This document shows, piece after piece, positions 15,585 to 23,923 of a stretch of DNA of 64,000 nt. Position 1 is the stretch's first letter. Each line of letters starts with the position of its first letter. Source of the DNA: RYN-230 sp963834705 (lineage in GTDB: Bacteria > Actinomycetota > Actinomycetes > Streptosporangiales > Streptosporangiaceae); the NCBI GenBank assembly GCA_963834705.1, contig CAWICV010000004.1, forward strand, positions 62,001 to 126,000, given 5' to 3'. The position numbers and the translations under genes were made by a program. Below the pieces are notes generated by a model, which had not been told where the DNA came from, did not search any database, and saw only the letters and a program-made list of their open reading frames with translations.

Positions 15585-16841
15585 ATGAGCCGGTCGACTG
15601 CACGCGAGTGCCTGGCGCCAGGCACCGTGGTGGCACCGGGCGAGGTCCTGGTGGCCACCGAGATCGGTGACCCGGCACATGGGATGCTGCCCTGCCCGGC
15701 CGCGCCGCTGCTCGGCGGCCTGCTGCACCGCCGCCGCGGCGTCCAGGTCCGGTACGCGCCGGTCCCGCAGTCCGCCGACGCCAGCCAGGCCGACGACGGC
15801 GCGGCCCTGTTCGTCACCACCGCGCTGCACCAGGACGGCAGCGCCACCGCCATCGGCGCGGCCGCGAACAGCGTCGACGCGGTGGCCATGGCCGCGGCGC
15901 GTGGCGCGGTCGAGGAATGGGCCGCGGTCACCGCCAGCCGCCGCCTGCTCAGCGCGGTCAGCCCGTGGTGCCCGGGCGCCCGGCGCGCGCTGAACCAGGC
16001 CCGGCAGGCCACCGCCCGCGGCCCGGTGCACGTGCTCGGCCAGCTCATGGCCCCCCCGCAGGACTGCGCTGAGCTGGAGAAGGCCGGCGCCGTCTTCACC
16101 ACGTCTCTCGCCGATATACCGAACGCTGGCACCGTGCTGATCCCGGCCCACGGCGCGCCGTCTGAGCTGCGCGAGCAAGCCGCGGAACGCGGCCTCGACG
16201 TCATCGACATGACCTGCCCACTGGTCGCGGGCATTCAGGCCGAATGCCACCGGTTCGCGGAACGCGGCGATCAGGTCGTGCTGATCGGCCAGCACGGCCT
16301 GGCCGTGCTGCCCACCGTGCTGAGCGAGGCGCCGGGCCACGCCATCCTGGCCGAGACCCGGGCCGGCGCGGGCGCGGTCCAGGTGTCCGACCCGCGGCGG
16401 GTGTCCTATCTGCTGCTGCCCGGCGTCCCGGTGGAGGACACCACGGTGGCCACCGAAGCGCTCCGGTCCCGGTTCCCGGCGCTGCGCGGGCCGGACCCGG
16501 ATGGGTTCTGCTACGCGGCCTCCGACCGGGCCGGGACGGTCCGGGCCATGGCCGCGTCCTGCGCGATGGTGCTGGTGCTGGGCAGCGAGGACGACCCAGA
16601 CACCCGATACCTGACCGGGCTGGCCCGGTCCAGCCACGCCAAGGCCAACGTGATCGGCGCGGTCACCGACATCGTGCCGTCCTGGCTGGCTGGGGCGGGC
16701 TCGGTCGGCCTGGTCCAGTCCACCGTCGCCCCGTCCGGGCTGGCCGCCGAGGTGACCGAGGCGCTGTCCGGGCTTGGCCCGCTCAGCGTGACCCAGCGGG
16801 TGGTGCACACCGAGGTGACCGGCCGCCCGGCCGACTGGTAA
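15585..16841 (+). CDS. IspH (LytB)-like reductase paralogue fused to a phosphorylase-like N-terminal domain
   Basis: 418 residues. Residues 120-418 align with IspH, the 4Fe-4S enzyme that ends the MEP isoprenoid pathway. The three cluster Cys are present: C129 (SPWCPG), C211 (DMTCPLV) and C309 (GFCYAASD). One substrate His is kept (PAHG, 189) but others look lost: the GEIVHNP block reads GQLMAPP, TKVHxE reads AGIQAE, and GSxNSSNS reads GSEDDPDT (333-340). Activity on HMBPP is therefore doubtful. Residues 1-110 (VLVATEIGDP, PCPAAPLLGGLLHRR, ANSVDAVAMAAA) resemble nucleoside phosphorylase-like HpnG proteins of hopanoid clusters. GGGGGGAA precedes the ATG. It may act in an unknown Fe-S reduction. 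Confidence 0.72.
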   Translation: MSRSTARECLAPGTVVAPGEVLVATEIGDPAHGMLPCPAAPLLGGLLHRRRGVQVRYAPVPQSADASQADDGAALFVTTALHQDGSATAIGAAANSVDAVAMAAARGAVEEWAAVTASRRLLSAVSPWCPGARRALNQARQATARGPVHVLGQLMAPPQDCAELEKAGAVFTTSLADIPNAGTVLIPAHGAPSELREQAAERGLDVIDMTCPLVAGIQAECHRFAERGDQVVLIGQHGLAVLPTVLSEAPGHAILAETRAGAGAVQVSDPRRVSYLLLPGVPVEDTTVATEALRSRFPALRGPDPDGFCYAASDRAGTVRAMAASCAMVLVLGSEDDPDTRYLTGLARSSHAKANVIGAVTDIVPSWLAGAGSVGLVQSTVAPSGLAAEVTEALSGLGPLSVTQRVVHTEVTGRPADW

Positions 16842-16856
16842 GGCGCGCTGCCCACT

Positions 16857-16920
16857 CTGCCCTGGCCCGCTGCCCTGGCCCGCTGCCCTGGCCCGCTGCC
16901 CTGGCCCGCTGCCCTGGCCC
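16857..16920. repeat. 13-bp tandem repeat, five units
   Basis: CTGCCCTGGCCCG is repeated five times, head to tail, between the IspH-like and MetE-like genes. The array ends 17 nt before the MetE-like ATG. Its copy number is likely to vary among strains. Confidence 0.9.
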
Positions 16921-16937
16921 TCTGCCATTGTTGCCTC

Positions 16938-17987
16938 ATGCTGTTTCCCACCTCGCTCGTTGGCAGTTACCCGCAGCCGGACTGGCTCATCGACCGGGAG
17001 CGGCTGCGGCACCGCTTCCCGCCCCGGGTCCGCGCCACCGAACTGTGGCGGGTCGTCCCGGAGTACCTGCCGCAGGCCCAGAACGACGCGACCGAGCTGG
17101 CCATCAGGGCGCAGGAGCGGGCCGGCCTGGACATCATCACCGACGGTGAGATCCGCCGGGAGAGCTACTCGAACCGGTTCGCGACCGCGCTGGACGGGGT
17201 AGACATCGACAACCCGGGTACCGCACTGGACCGCAGCGGGCACCCGAACCCGGTGCCCCGGGTGACCGGCCCGGTCAAGCGGCGGCATTCAGTCGAGGTC
17301 GGTGACCTTGAGTTCCTCCGGGGTTGCACCAGCAAAACCACCAAGATCACCGTGCCCGGCCCGTTCACCATGGCCCAGCAAGCCCAGAACGACTACTACG
17401 ACAGCACCGAGGCACTGGCGTTCGGCTATGCGGAAGCAGTTAATGAAGAGGTGCGGGACCTGTTCGCGGCGGGTGCGGACATCGTGCAGCTGGATGAGCC
17501 CTACCTGCAGGCGCGGCCGGAGGAGGCGAAGAAGTACGGCGTCCGGGTGATCAATCGCGCGCTGGACGGGATCACCGGCACCACCGCGGTGCACCTGTGC
17601 TTCGGGTACGCGGCCATCATCCACGACCGGCCGTCCGGCTACTCGTTCCTGCCTGAGCTGGCCGATTGTGCCTGCGACATGGTCTCGGTCGAGACCGCGC
17701 AGTCCGGCCTGGACTGCTCGGTGCTGACCGCGCTGGATGGCAAGACGGTCATCCTCGGCGTGCTCAACCTGGGTGACGAGACGGTGGAGAACCCGGCCCT
17801 GATCGTCGAGCGGGTACGCCGCGCGCTGCCCTACGTGCCCGCGGAGCGACTGGTACTGGCGCCCGATTGCGGGATGAAGTACCTGCCGCGGGACTCGGCG
17901 TTCGGCAAGCTGGTCGCGCTGCGGATGGCGGCGGCGCTGCTCCGCGCGGACGCGAGCGTGGCGCCCGCACCCCCGGCGCGCGGCTAA
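16938..17987 (+). CDS. Cobalamin-independent methionine synthase-like (MetE C-terminal domain) protein
   Basis: 349 residues, corresponding to only the C-terminal barrel of MetE (core family). TSLVGSYPQPDWL at the N-terminus, GLDIITDGEIRRESY near 63 and IVQLDEPYLQ near 185 are family blocks. Likely zinc ligands are in VHLCFGY (H-x-C, near 217), a Glu in VETAQSG, and the Cys of APDCGMKYLP (near 317). Single-domain members include methyltransferases acting on corrinoids or thiols and the coenzyme M-dependent lyases. The substrate is not evident. It converges on the ECF sigma gene, their stops overlapping by 4 nt. The 5' side carries the 13-bp repeat array and no clear Shine-Dalgarno sequence. 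Confidence 0.85.
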   Translation: MLFPTSLVGSYPQPDWLIDRERLRHRFPPRVRATELWRVVPEYLPQAQNDATELAIRAQERAGLDIITDGEIRRESYSNRFATALDGVDIDNPGTALDRSGHPNPVPRVTGPVKRRHSVEVGDLEFLRGCTSKTTKITVPGPFTMAQQAQNDYYDSTEALAFGYAEAVNEEVRDLFAAGADIVQLDEPYLQARPEEAKKYGVRVINRALDGITGTTAVHLCFGYAAIIHDRPSGYSFLPELADCACDMVSVETAQSGLDCSVLTALDGKTVILGVLNLGDETVENPALIVERVRRALPYVPAERLVLAPDCGMKYLPRDSAFGKLVALRMAAALLRADASVAPAPPARG

Positions 17988-19498
17988 AGGTTCAGGTGGT
18001 ACGAGAGGACGACGCTCAGGCCGCCCGGGCTGACATCGAGGATCGCGGTGGAGAACAACCCACTGCTGGCCGCGGTCACCGTGACGCGCACGCTCTGCCC
18101 GGCGGCCAGCGAGCCCGACGTCCGGCTCAGCCTGATGTCCTGCAGCAGGGCCGCGGGCACGCCGATGTGGTAGCCGCTGACCGCGCCGCCGACCGCGGTC
18201 AGCGTCAGCGTCCCGGTCCACGAGCCGCCCAGCGACTCCCCCAGACCCAGGTGGAGTGGGGACACGGACAGGATTCCGGTTACGCCGACCGCGGCGGACG
18301 CCGATCCGGTCACGGATACCGTCGCCCCGCCCGATGGCGGACCGCTGGCCCCGGGGCCGGTGCCCGGGCCCGTACCGGTGCTGGTGGCGGCCGGCTGACT
18401 GCCCGCCGGGTGGCCGCCACCGGCCAGCGCGGCGGCGCCGGACGGCGCGGACGTCCCGCCCGGCGCGCCCGCGCCCGGGTGGGCCGGCCCGGCCACCGAT
18501 GGCTCCGGCCGCGCGCCGGGCGCGCCACCCGGCCGCTGGCCCGCGTGATGATGCAGCACGACGCCGGCCACCAGCGCCCCGCCGACGATGACCGCGCCGC
18601 CGGCCGCCGTCCCGGCCCGCACATGCTGGCCGGTGAACCGGAGCGGGCTGGGCGGGCTGACCGGCCGGGGGAAACCAGTGGGCCCGACCGGCCCGAGCCG
18701 CTGGCCGATGGCCAGCCGCTGGGCCGCCGCGGCCGGCGACGGATCGCTCACCAGGCTGAGCACCTGGTGCCGCAGCGCGATCGGCAGCGCGGCCACCGGC
18801 AGCACGCCGAGCAGGCTGTCCGGGGTGAGCTCGCGGCGCCGCCGCGCGCCGCAGATATCGCAGTGCCGGATGTGCCGGCTGACCCGCTTACGCAGCAGCA
18901 CGGTCAGCTGCCCATCCCAGCCCGCCATGATGGTGGCCAGCTCCGCGCAGGCGTCCTGCCCGGACCGGGCGACCAGCAGCACGCCCAGCGCCGCCTCGAA
19001 GTGCGCCCGGGCCCGGGACGCCATGGCGTGCGCCTGGTTGCGCGGCACGCCCAGGGTGTCGGCCAGGTCCGCACCGGTCAGCTCGTGGCCCAGGGTCAGC
19101 TCGATGATCTCCCGCTCGCCCGGCGTCAGGCCGGCCAGCGCCGCCCACACCAGCTCGCGGATTTCGGCCTGTTCCAGGCCCGCACCAAGGTCAGCGGTGT
19201 CGTCGCTCACCTCAGCCGACTCGTCCAGCGGGGCCGGATCCCGGGCCCGCAGCCGCCGGTGGCACTCGTTCCGGGCCACCGCGTAGAGCCAGGGCCGGAG
19301 CCGGTCCGCGTCGCGCAGCGCGCCGACCTTTTCGGCGGCGATGACGAACGTGTCCTGCACCGCGTCCGCCGCGTCGGCCGGCTCGGTGAGCAGTACCTGA
19401 CAGTAGGAGAACAGATCCGCTGCGTAACGGTCATAGGCCGCGGCCAGCCCGGCCTGGTCGCTGTCAACGATCGCGGCCACAATGTCCCGGTCGCGCAT
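17984..19498 (-). CDS. ECF sigma factor fused to a zinc anti-sigma motif, membrane anchor and extracellular domain
   Basis: 504 residues in one chain. Region 2 (about 15-85) has AVQDTFVIAAEKV and RLRPWLYAVARNECHRRLR. Region 4 (about 112-170) has LTPGEREIIELTLGHELTGADLADTLG. Next is H199-x3-C203-x2-C206, the zinc-binding anti-sigma (ZAS) signature. A Pro-rich stretch, a single membrane span (about 287-305) and a Gly/Pro/Ala linker follow. The end is an Ig-like beta-rich domain (about 395-504) that should lie outside the cell. It thus combines sigma and anti-sigma modules and is presumably tethered until released. ECFs with such C-terminal extensions are known (from memory, the ECF53-like type). 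The ATG at 19498 is chosen over a TTG at 19537. Confidence 0.85.
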   Translation of the reverse strand: MRDRDIVAAIVDSDQAGLAAAYDRYAADLFSYCQVLLTEPADAADAVQDTFVIAAEKVGALRDADRLRPWLYAVARNECHRRLRARDPAPLDESAEVSDDTADLGAGLEQAEIRELVWAALAGLTPGEREIIELTLGHELTGADLADTLGVPRNQAHAMASRARAHFEAALGVLLVARSGQDACAELATIMAGWDGQLTVLLRKRVSRHIRHCDICGARRRRELTPDSLLGVLPVAALPIALRHQVLSLVSDPSPAAAAQRLAIGQRLGPVGPTGFPRPVSPPSPLRFTGQHVRAGTAAGGAVIVGGALVAGVVLHHHAGQRPGGAPGARPEPSVAGPAHPGAGAPGGTSAPSGAAALAGGGHPAGSQPAATSTGTGPGTGPGASGPPSGGATVSVTGSASAAVGVTGILSVSPLHLGLGESLGGSWTGTLTLTAVGGAVSGYHIGVPAALLQDIRLSRTSGSLAAGQSVRVTVTAASSGLFSTAILDVSPGGLSVVLSYHLNL

Positions 19499-19547
19499 GG
19501 GCTTACGGTATGACCCGGCCGCTGGCCTGGGAGGCAATTCCGGCCGA

Positions 19548-20030
19548 TCACCACGGTCGCCGCGGAATTCCGGTCCTGCAGTTGGCTAGCTGGCCCGCCG
19601 GCCGGTACGGCGCGGCGGCTCGGCAGCACTGGCCCGCTGCCCCGCCGGGCCACCTGGTGTGCACCCGGCCGGCCTGGCCCGGCCCGGCGGTTAGTGGACC
19701 GTGACGGCACCGGCGGCGCCCGGCAGTGGCTGCCCGGGTGCCGCCGGTGCTGTCTCCCGATACGCGGCAGCGCTGCGCCGGGGCCACCGGGGGCAGGCAG
19801 CGCTGCGCCGGGGCCACCGGGGGCAGGCAGCGCTGTGCCGCCCCGCCCACCGCCAGTGGCTGGCCAGCCGACGGCCGCGCGGTGGCCGACGCCACCATGA
19901 TCGCCGGTGTCATGCCCGCGCCCCGCGACGTCCGCATCCGGGGGTGGGCCGGCAGCAACAGCAGCACGCTGGCTGTCGCCGCGACCAGCATGCTGACCGT
20001 CACTCCGGATGCCTTCGTCATCGAGTCCAT
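19548..20030 (-). CDS. Small secreted protein with Cys/Pro repeat, unknown function
   Basis: 160 residues. A near-perfect AAGGAGGGG ribosome-binding site with 7-nt spacing precedes the ATG at 20030, which makes the start convincing. Residues 1-28 look like a signal peptide or anchor (MTKASGVTVSMLVAATASVLLLL). The middle contains the repeat AQRCLPPVAP twice, encoded by the 30-bp DNA repeat at 19771-19830; the tail is Arg/Gly-rich. No family is recognised. Because the repeat could have shifted the frame, the C-terminal half may not be the native reading. It is in the same direction as the ECF gene and 49 nt upstream of it, so it may share its transcript. Confidence 0.42.
   Translation of the reverse strand: MDSMTKASGVTVSMLVAATASVLLLLPAHPRMRTSRGAGMTPAIMVASATARPSAGQPLAVGGAAQRCLPPVAPAQRCLPPVAPAQRCRVSGDSTGGTRAATAGRRRCRHGPLTAGPGQAGRVHTRWPGGAAGQCCRAAAPYRPAGQLANCRTGIPRRPW
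19771..19830. repeat. 30-bp tandem repeat, two units plus a partial
   Basis: The unit beginning CGCTGCGCCGGGGCCACCGG is exactly duplicated (19771-19800, 19801-19830), and a diverged third unit starts at 19831. It lies inside the small secreted-protein ORF. Confidence 0.85.
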
Positions 20031-20696
20031 GCCGCGTCCCCTCCTTACGACGGCGCCGGGTTACGCCGTCGGAGGTAGGAGTCCGCGCCCGGGGTGGCGC
20101 CAACACTTTCTGCGGAAATTTCTCATCCAGAACTTCCCGACCGGTGCCGCCGCCCGCCCCGTGCCGCCCGCCCCGTGCCGCCCACCTGGTGCCGCACCGC
20201 ACCGCCGCCCCGCCGGTGCCGCCGGCCGGACCGCACCGCACCGCCGAACCACCCGGACCTTTCACCCACGCCCTCTGGGCGCCGACCCGCACCGCATGGT
20301 TGAAACACCCATGCGCACCAGACGTGATTGATTCAGCCACGTGGTTGGACGCGGGTGGGGTACGGGCGGTAGGGGAGCTGGCGCGCCCCAGCACCGCCAC
20401 GCAGCGGCACTGGGCGCTCATCCCAGTGCCCGATCGCCACGCACTGGCATCAGCCGGTTGCAAATGGCGGCTTTTTTGTTTACCGAAATACCTTGCGCCG
20501 AAATACCGTCTGGGGGTATCCAGAGATACCCCCAGCAGGTTTATTAATTTCCGGGCTCATTTCCGCTCACCGTACATCAGTGCAGCTCAGTGGCATGAGT
20601 AATACTATGAGCACCGGCATGTCTTGCCGTCGGCTAAGACCACATCTACGCTTTTTCTATTGCCTGCAGCCATCCGGAAACCGAGGAGTCCCGGTG
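20031..20696. other. Gene-free 666-nt interval between divergent genes
   Basis: I see no convincing gene here. The left part (about 20140-20240) is skewed to CCGCC/GTGCC runs. The right part (20460-20690) is unusually AT-rich for the window, with GGCTTTTTTGTTT, two GAAATACC copies (20485 and 20500) and a perfect hairpin at 20510-20535. It should hold the promoters of the secreted-protein gene (minus) and the membrane-protein gene (plus). Confidence 0.6.
20510..20535. promoter_or_regulatory. Perfect 11-bp inverted repeat upstream of a membrane-protein operon
   Basis: CTGGGGGTATC-CAGA-GATACCCCCAG is a perfect 11-bp inverted repeat with a 4-nt centre, 161 nt upstream of the ATG at 20697. Two GAAATACC half-site-like copies precede it. 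It could be an operator or a leader hairpin; without a T-run it is not a standard terminator. Confidence 0.55.
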
Positions 20697-21730
20697 ATGA
20701 GCGAGGTGGCGGTCACCCGGCCCGAAGGGGACTGGCCCGGCAACCATAGTGGGGTGCCGGTGGCCACCTGGCAGGCCCCGGACACCCGCCGGCTGCTGCA
20801 ACTGGCGCTGGGCGCGCTCTGGCTACTGGATGCCACCCTGCAAGCTCAGTCGATCATGTTCACCAGGACGTTCAGCCACCTGCTGGCGGGCTCGGCCACG
20901 GGCAACCCCGCGCTGATCGCGCACCCGATCTCGTGGAGCGCCGGGTTGATCGGGCAGCACGGGATGATCACCAATGCACTGTTCGCCGCCGTGCAGTTGC
21001 TGCTCGGGCTGGGCATCGCCGGGCGCCGGACGGTGCGCGTCGCGCTGGGCGCCTCGATCGTCTGGTCGCTGGGGGTCTGGTGGCTGGGCGAGGGCCTGGG
21101 CGGTGTGCTCACCCCGGCCGCGAGCCCGGTCACCGGCGCCCCCGGTGCGGTGATCATCTACGCGCTGCTCGCGGTGCTGCTGTGGCCGCGGGACCGGGCC
21201 AGCCGCAGGCCCCGTTCGTGGCCGCCCAGGCCATCGGCGCACCGGCGGCGCGGGCCCTGTGGCTGCTGCTCTGGGGCAGCATGGGCTATCTCGCGATCCA
21301 GCCCGCGAACCGTGCCCCGCAGGCCATGACCAGCACGATCGCCGCGATGACCGCTGGTGAGCCCGGCTGGCTCAGCGCGATTGGGCACGGCACGGCCGCA
21401 CTGCTGGCCGGGCAGGGGCTGCTCGCATCGGCGTTGCTGGCCACCGCGCTGGCCGTAGTGGCCATCGGCGTGTACCTGCCGTCGGCCGCGGCCCGCTGTA
21501 CCGCGGCGCTGGCGGTCGTGCTGGCCGTCGCGACCTGGGTGGTGGGGCAGGCGCTCGGCGGCATCCTGACCGGCATGGGCACCGACCCCGGCACCGGGCC
21601 GTTGCTGGTGCTGCTGGCCGCCGCCTACTGGCCCGCCACGGGCACGCCGCAGGGAGTACGAAACGAGACCGAGACAAGGGGACGCGGATGGCCGGACCGG
21701 CTTGGCTCGCGGACAGCTTCGCCGCGCTGA
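20697..21730 (+). pseudogene. Polytopic membrane protein with an apparent frameshift
   Basis: The ATG at 20697 follows GAGGAG with good spacing. Frame 1 runs through LLQLALGALWLLDATLQAQS, a metal-rich-looking SAGLIGQHGMITNAL block and IIYALLAVLLWPRD, about five membrane spans. At about 21195-21215 coding sense moves to another frame, which continues APFVAAQAIGAPAARALWLLL, GYLAIQPANRAPQAM and further spans to a stop at 21730. Read as one, the product is about 345 residues with 8-9 spans. Unshifted, the first frame ends at 21329 after about 40 nonsense residues. The family often sits beside DUF5134 genes (as here), which it overlaps by 43 nt. The break may be a sequencing error. Confidence 0.65.
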
Positions 21731-22497
21731 TGCTGCTGACCGCGCTGTACTGCGCGGGCCGCCTGGTCCTCACCCGGACCCGGCGGCGGCCGACCGAGCA
21801 GGACGTCAACCTGGTGCACGTGCTGATGGGCGTGGCCATGGCCGGCATGCTCGCCCCGCGCGCGCTGCCGCTGAGCGGTCCGGCGCAGCCCGGCGGCGCG
21901 CTCTGGGCCGGCGCCTGGAGCCTGGTCTTCGGCGCGGCCACGGTGTGGTTCGCCGCGCGGATCGCGCTGTCCTACCGCGCCACCGGCCGGCTGTGGCCGG
22001 TGGGCAGCCACCACCTGCCGCACCTGATCATGTCCGGGACGATGGTCTACATGCTGGCCACCGTGACCCGGCCAGCCGGGCCGGCCGTGCATTTCCCGCT
22101 GCTGGCACTGATCCTGGCCCAGTTCATGGTGGGTTACGTGATGTGGGCTGCCGACCGACTGCCCGCCCTGGCCCGGGTTCGGGCCTGGCGGCCCGTCCCG
22201 GCCGCGCCCGTCCCGGCCGCGCTCGCCCCAGCTGCGGTCGCCCCAGCCGGAGTCGCCCCAACCGCCCTGGACCCGGTCCCGGCGCTGGCCAGCCACCCGG
22301 TCGGCGGCCCGGCCAGCACTCCGCTGGTCAGCCCCAGCCCGGCCGGCTCCAGCCCGGGCGGTCCCAGCCGGGCCGGCTCCAGCCCGGGCGGTCCCAGCCG
22401 GGCCGCGCCCAGCCCGCCGCTCTCCCTCCGCCTGGCCTCATGCTGCAACATCGTGATGGGCCTGGTCATGGGTTACATGCTGATCATCAGCCTGTAG
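21688..22497 (+). CDS. DUF5134 domain-containing membrane protein
   Basis: 269 residues. An N-terminal block of five to six membrane spans has the family pattern: HVLMGVAMAGMLAPRALPL, SLVFGAATVWFAARI, SHHLPHLIMSGTMVYMLAT and FMVGYVMWAADRLP. His and Met residues within spans hint at metal handling, but this is inference. A Pro/Ala/Ser-rich low-complexity linker (about 175-245) with the repeat PAGSSPGGPSRAGSSPGGPS follows, then a last span (IVMGLVMGYMLIISL). It overlaps the end of the preceding membrane gene, suggesting an operon, and its 3' end overlaps the convergent photolyase gene by 11 nt. Confidence 0.85.
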   Translation: MAGPAWLADSFAALMLLTALYCAGRLVLTRTRRRPTEQDVNLVHVLMGVAMAGMLAPRALPLSGPAQPGGALWAGAWSLVFGAATVWFAARIALSYRATGRLWPVGSHHLPHLIMSGTMVYMLATVTRPAGPAVHFPLLALILAQFMVGYVMWAADRLPALARVRAWRPVPAAPVPAALAPAAVAPAGVAPTALDPVPALASHPVGGPASTPLVSPSPAGSSPGGPSRAGSSPGGPSRAAPSPPLSLRLASCCNIVMGLVMGYMLIISL

Positions 22498-23893
22498 CCG
22501 CCGCGGCCCGGTACCGGTCCAGCGCGGCCAGCCGCGCCGTCTTGTGCTCCACGATCGGCGCCGGGTAGTCCCGGCCGATCTGGCAGCCCGCGCGCTGCTG
22601 TTCCCCGGGCGGCATCCGCCACGGCTCGGCCAGGTAGCTGTCGGGCACCCGGGCCAGCTCGGGCAGATAGCGGCGCACGTACCGGCCGTCGGGATCGAAC
22701 CGCTGCTGCTGCAGTACCGGGTTGTACAGCCGCCGGAACGCGGGCTGCGGATCGACCCCGACCGACGCGATCCATTGCCAGTTGCCGTTGTTGCTGGCCT
22801 GGTCGCCGTCCAGCAGCAGGCGCATGAACCAGGCCTCGCCCCGCCGCCAGTCGATGCCCAGGTCCTTGGTCAGGAACGAGCCCACCAGCAGCCGGACCCG
22901 GTTGTGCATCCAGCCTTCCCGGCGCAGCTGCCGCATACCTGCGTCGACCAGCGGGAACCCGGTCAGGCCCGCGGTCCATGCGGTGAAGTCCGCGTCGTCG
23001 CCAGGCCAGTCCAGGGTGCCGCGGTAGCGGGGCTGGAACTCCTGGCGCGAGTTCTCCGGGTGGTGCACGAGCACGTGCTGGTAGAAATCGCGCCAGCACA
23101 GCTGCCGCTGGAACGCCGCCGCGCCACTCCCCCGGCCGAGCTGGTCTTCCACCGCGCGCGGTGACAGGCAGCCGAACCGCAGGTACGGCGACAGCCGCGA
23201 CGAGCTGTCGGCACCGGCCTGATCCCGGCCGGAGTCGTAGTCGCGGACCGGACCGGCCAGGAAGGTGGCCAGCCGGGCCAGCCCGGCGGTCTCGCCACCC
23301 GGGGCGGGCTCGGTCACCTCCTGGTGCAGGCCCAGGCTGGCCAGCGACGGCACCCGGCCGTGCCGGATCCGTGATGGCATGCGCACCAGGCCGGGCGCGT
23401 CCAGCACCGGCCGCCGCGGGGCGTCCAGCCAGCGGCGGTGGAACGGGGTGAATACCATGTACGGCCGACCCTGCCCGGTCAGCAGCGCGCGCACGTCGTC
23501 CAGCACGCTGACCCCAGGGTGCGTGTGCCCGGTCACCCCGGCCTGCTCCAGTGCGGCCCGCACCTGGCGGCCGCGGATCGCCTCGAACGGGCTCGGGTCC
23601 GCGCTCAGGTGGGCCTCGCTGGCCCCGGCCTCCCGGGCCAGCGCGGGCAGTTCCCGCTCCGGCGGCCCGTGCCGGATGACCAGCCGGGCGCCGCGCGCCG
23701 CGAGCTGGTCATCCAGGTCGGTCAGGCAGTCCAGGAGGAACGCGGTCCGCGGCCCGGAGGCGTGCCGCCCATGCAGCAGGCGGTCGTCCAGGCAGAACAC
23801 CGGCACAATCTGCTCATGCCGGGACAGACCGGCGCACAGCGCTGGGTGGTCGTGTACCCGCAGGTCACGGCGGAACCAGACGAGAGCAACCAT
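22487..23893 (-). CDS. phrB: Deoxyribodipyrimidine photo-lyase (class I CPD photolyase)
   Basis: 468 residues. The N-terminal antenna domain begins LVWFRRDLRVHDHPAL. The C-terminal FAD domain has SSRLSPYLRFGCLSPR, FQRQLCWRDFYQHVL, GFPLVDAGMRQLRREGWMHNR near 330 and SNNGNWQW-containing blocks, including the Trp residues of the electron-transfer chain. It repairs UV-induced cyclobutane pyrimidine dimers with light. Gene length is normal. xthA lies 31 nt upstream in the same orientation, so a DNA-repair operon is plausible. Confidence 0.93.
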   Translation of the reverse strand: MVALVWFRRDLRVHDHPALCAGLSRHEQIVPVFCLDDRLLHGRHASGPRTAFLLDCLTDLDDQLAARGARLVIRHGPPERELPALAREAGASEAHLSADPSPFEAIRGRQVRAALEQAGVTGHTHPGVSVLDDVRALLTGQGRPYMVFTPFHRRWLDAPRRPVLDAPGLVRMPSRIRHGRVPSLASLGLHQEVTEPAPGGETAGLARLATFLAGPVRDYDSGRDQAGADSSSRLSPYLRFGCLSPRAVEDQLGRGSGAAAFQRQLCWRDFYQHVLVHHPENSRQEFQPRYRGTLDWPGDDADFTAWTAGLTGFPLVDAGMRQLRREGWMHNRVRLLVGSFLTKDLGIDWRRGEAWFMRLLLDGDQASNNGNWQWIASVGVDPQPAFRRLYNPVLQQQRFDPDGRYVRRYLPELARVPDSYLAEPWRMPPGEQQRAGCQIGRDYPAPIVEHKTARLAALDRYRAAAATG

Positions 23894-23923
23894 GGCCGCC
23901 GATGCTACCCAGCGGGCCGCCGG

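Noticed and set aside
16857..16920. CRISPR array or regulatory array for the 13-bp and other short tandem repeats (10913, 16857, 34546, 51832, 55893)
   Set aside because: Units are contiguous without spacers, and no cas genes exist; they are simple tandem repeats.
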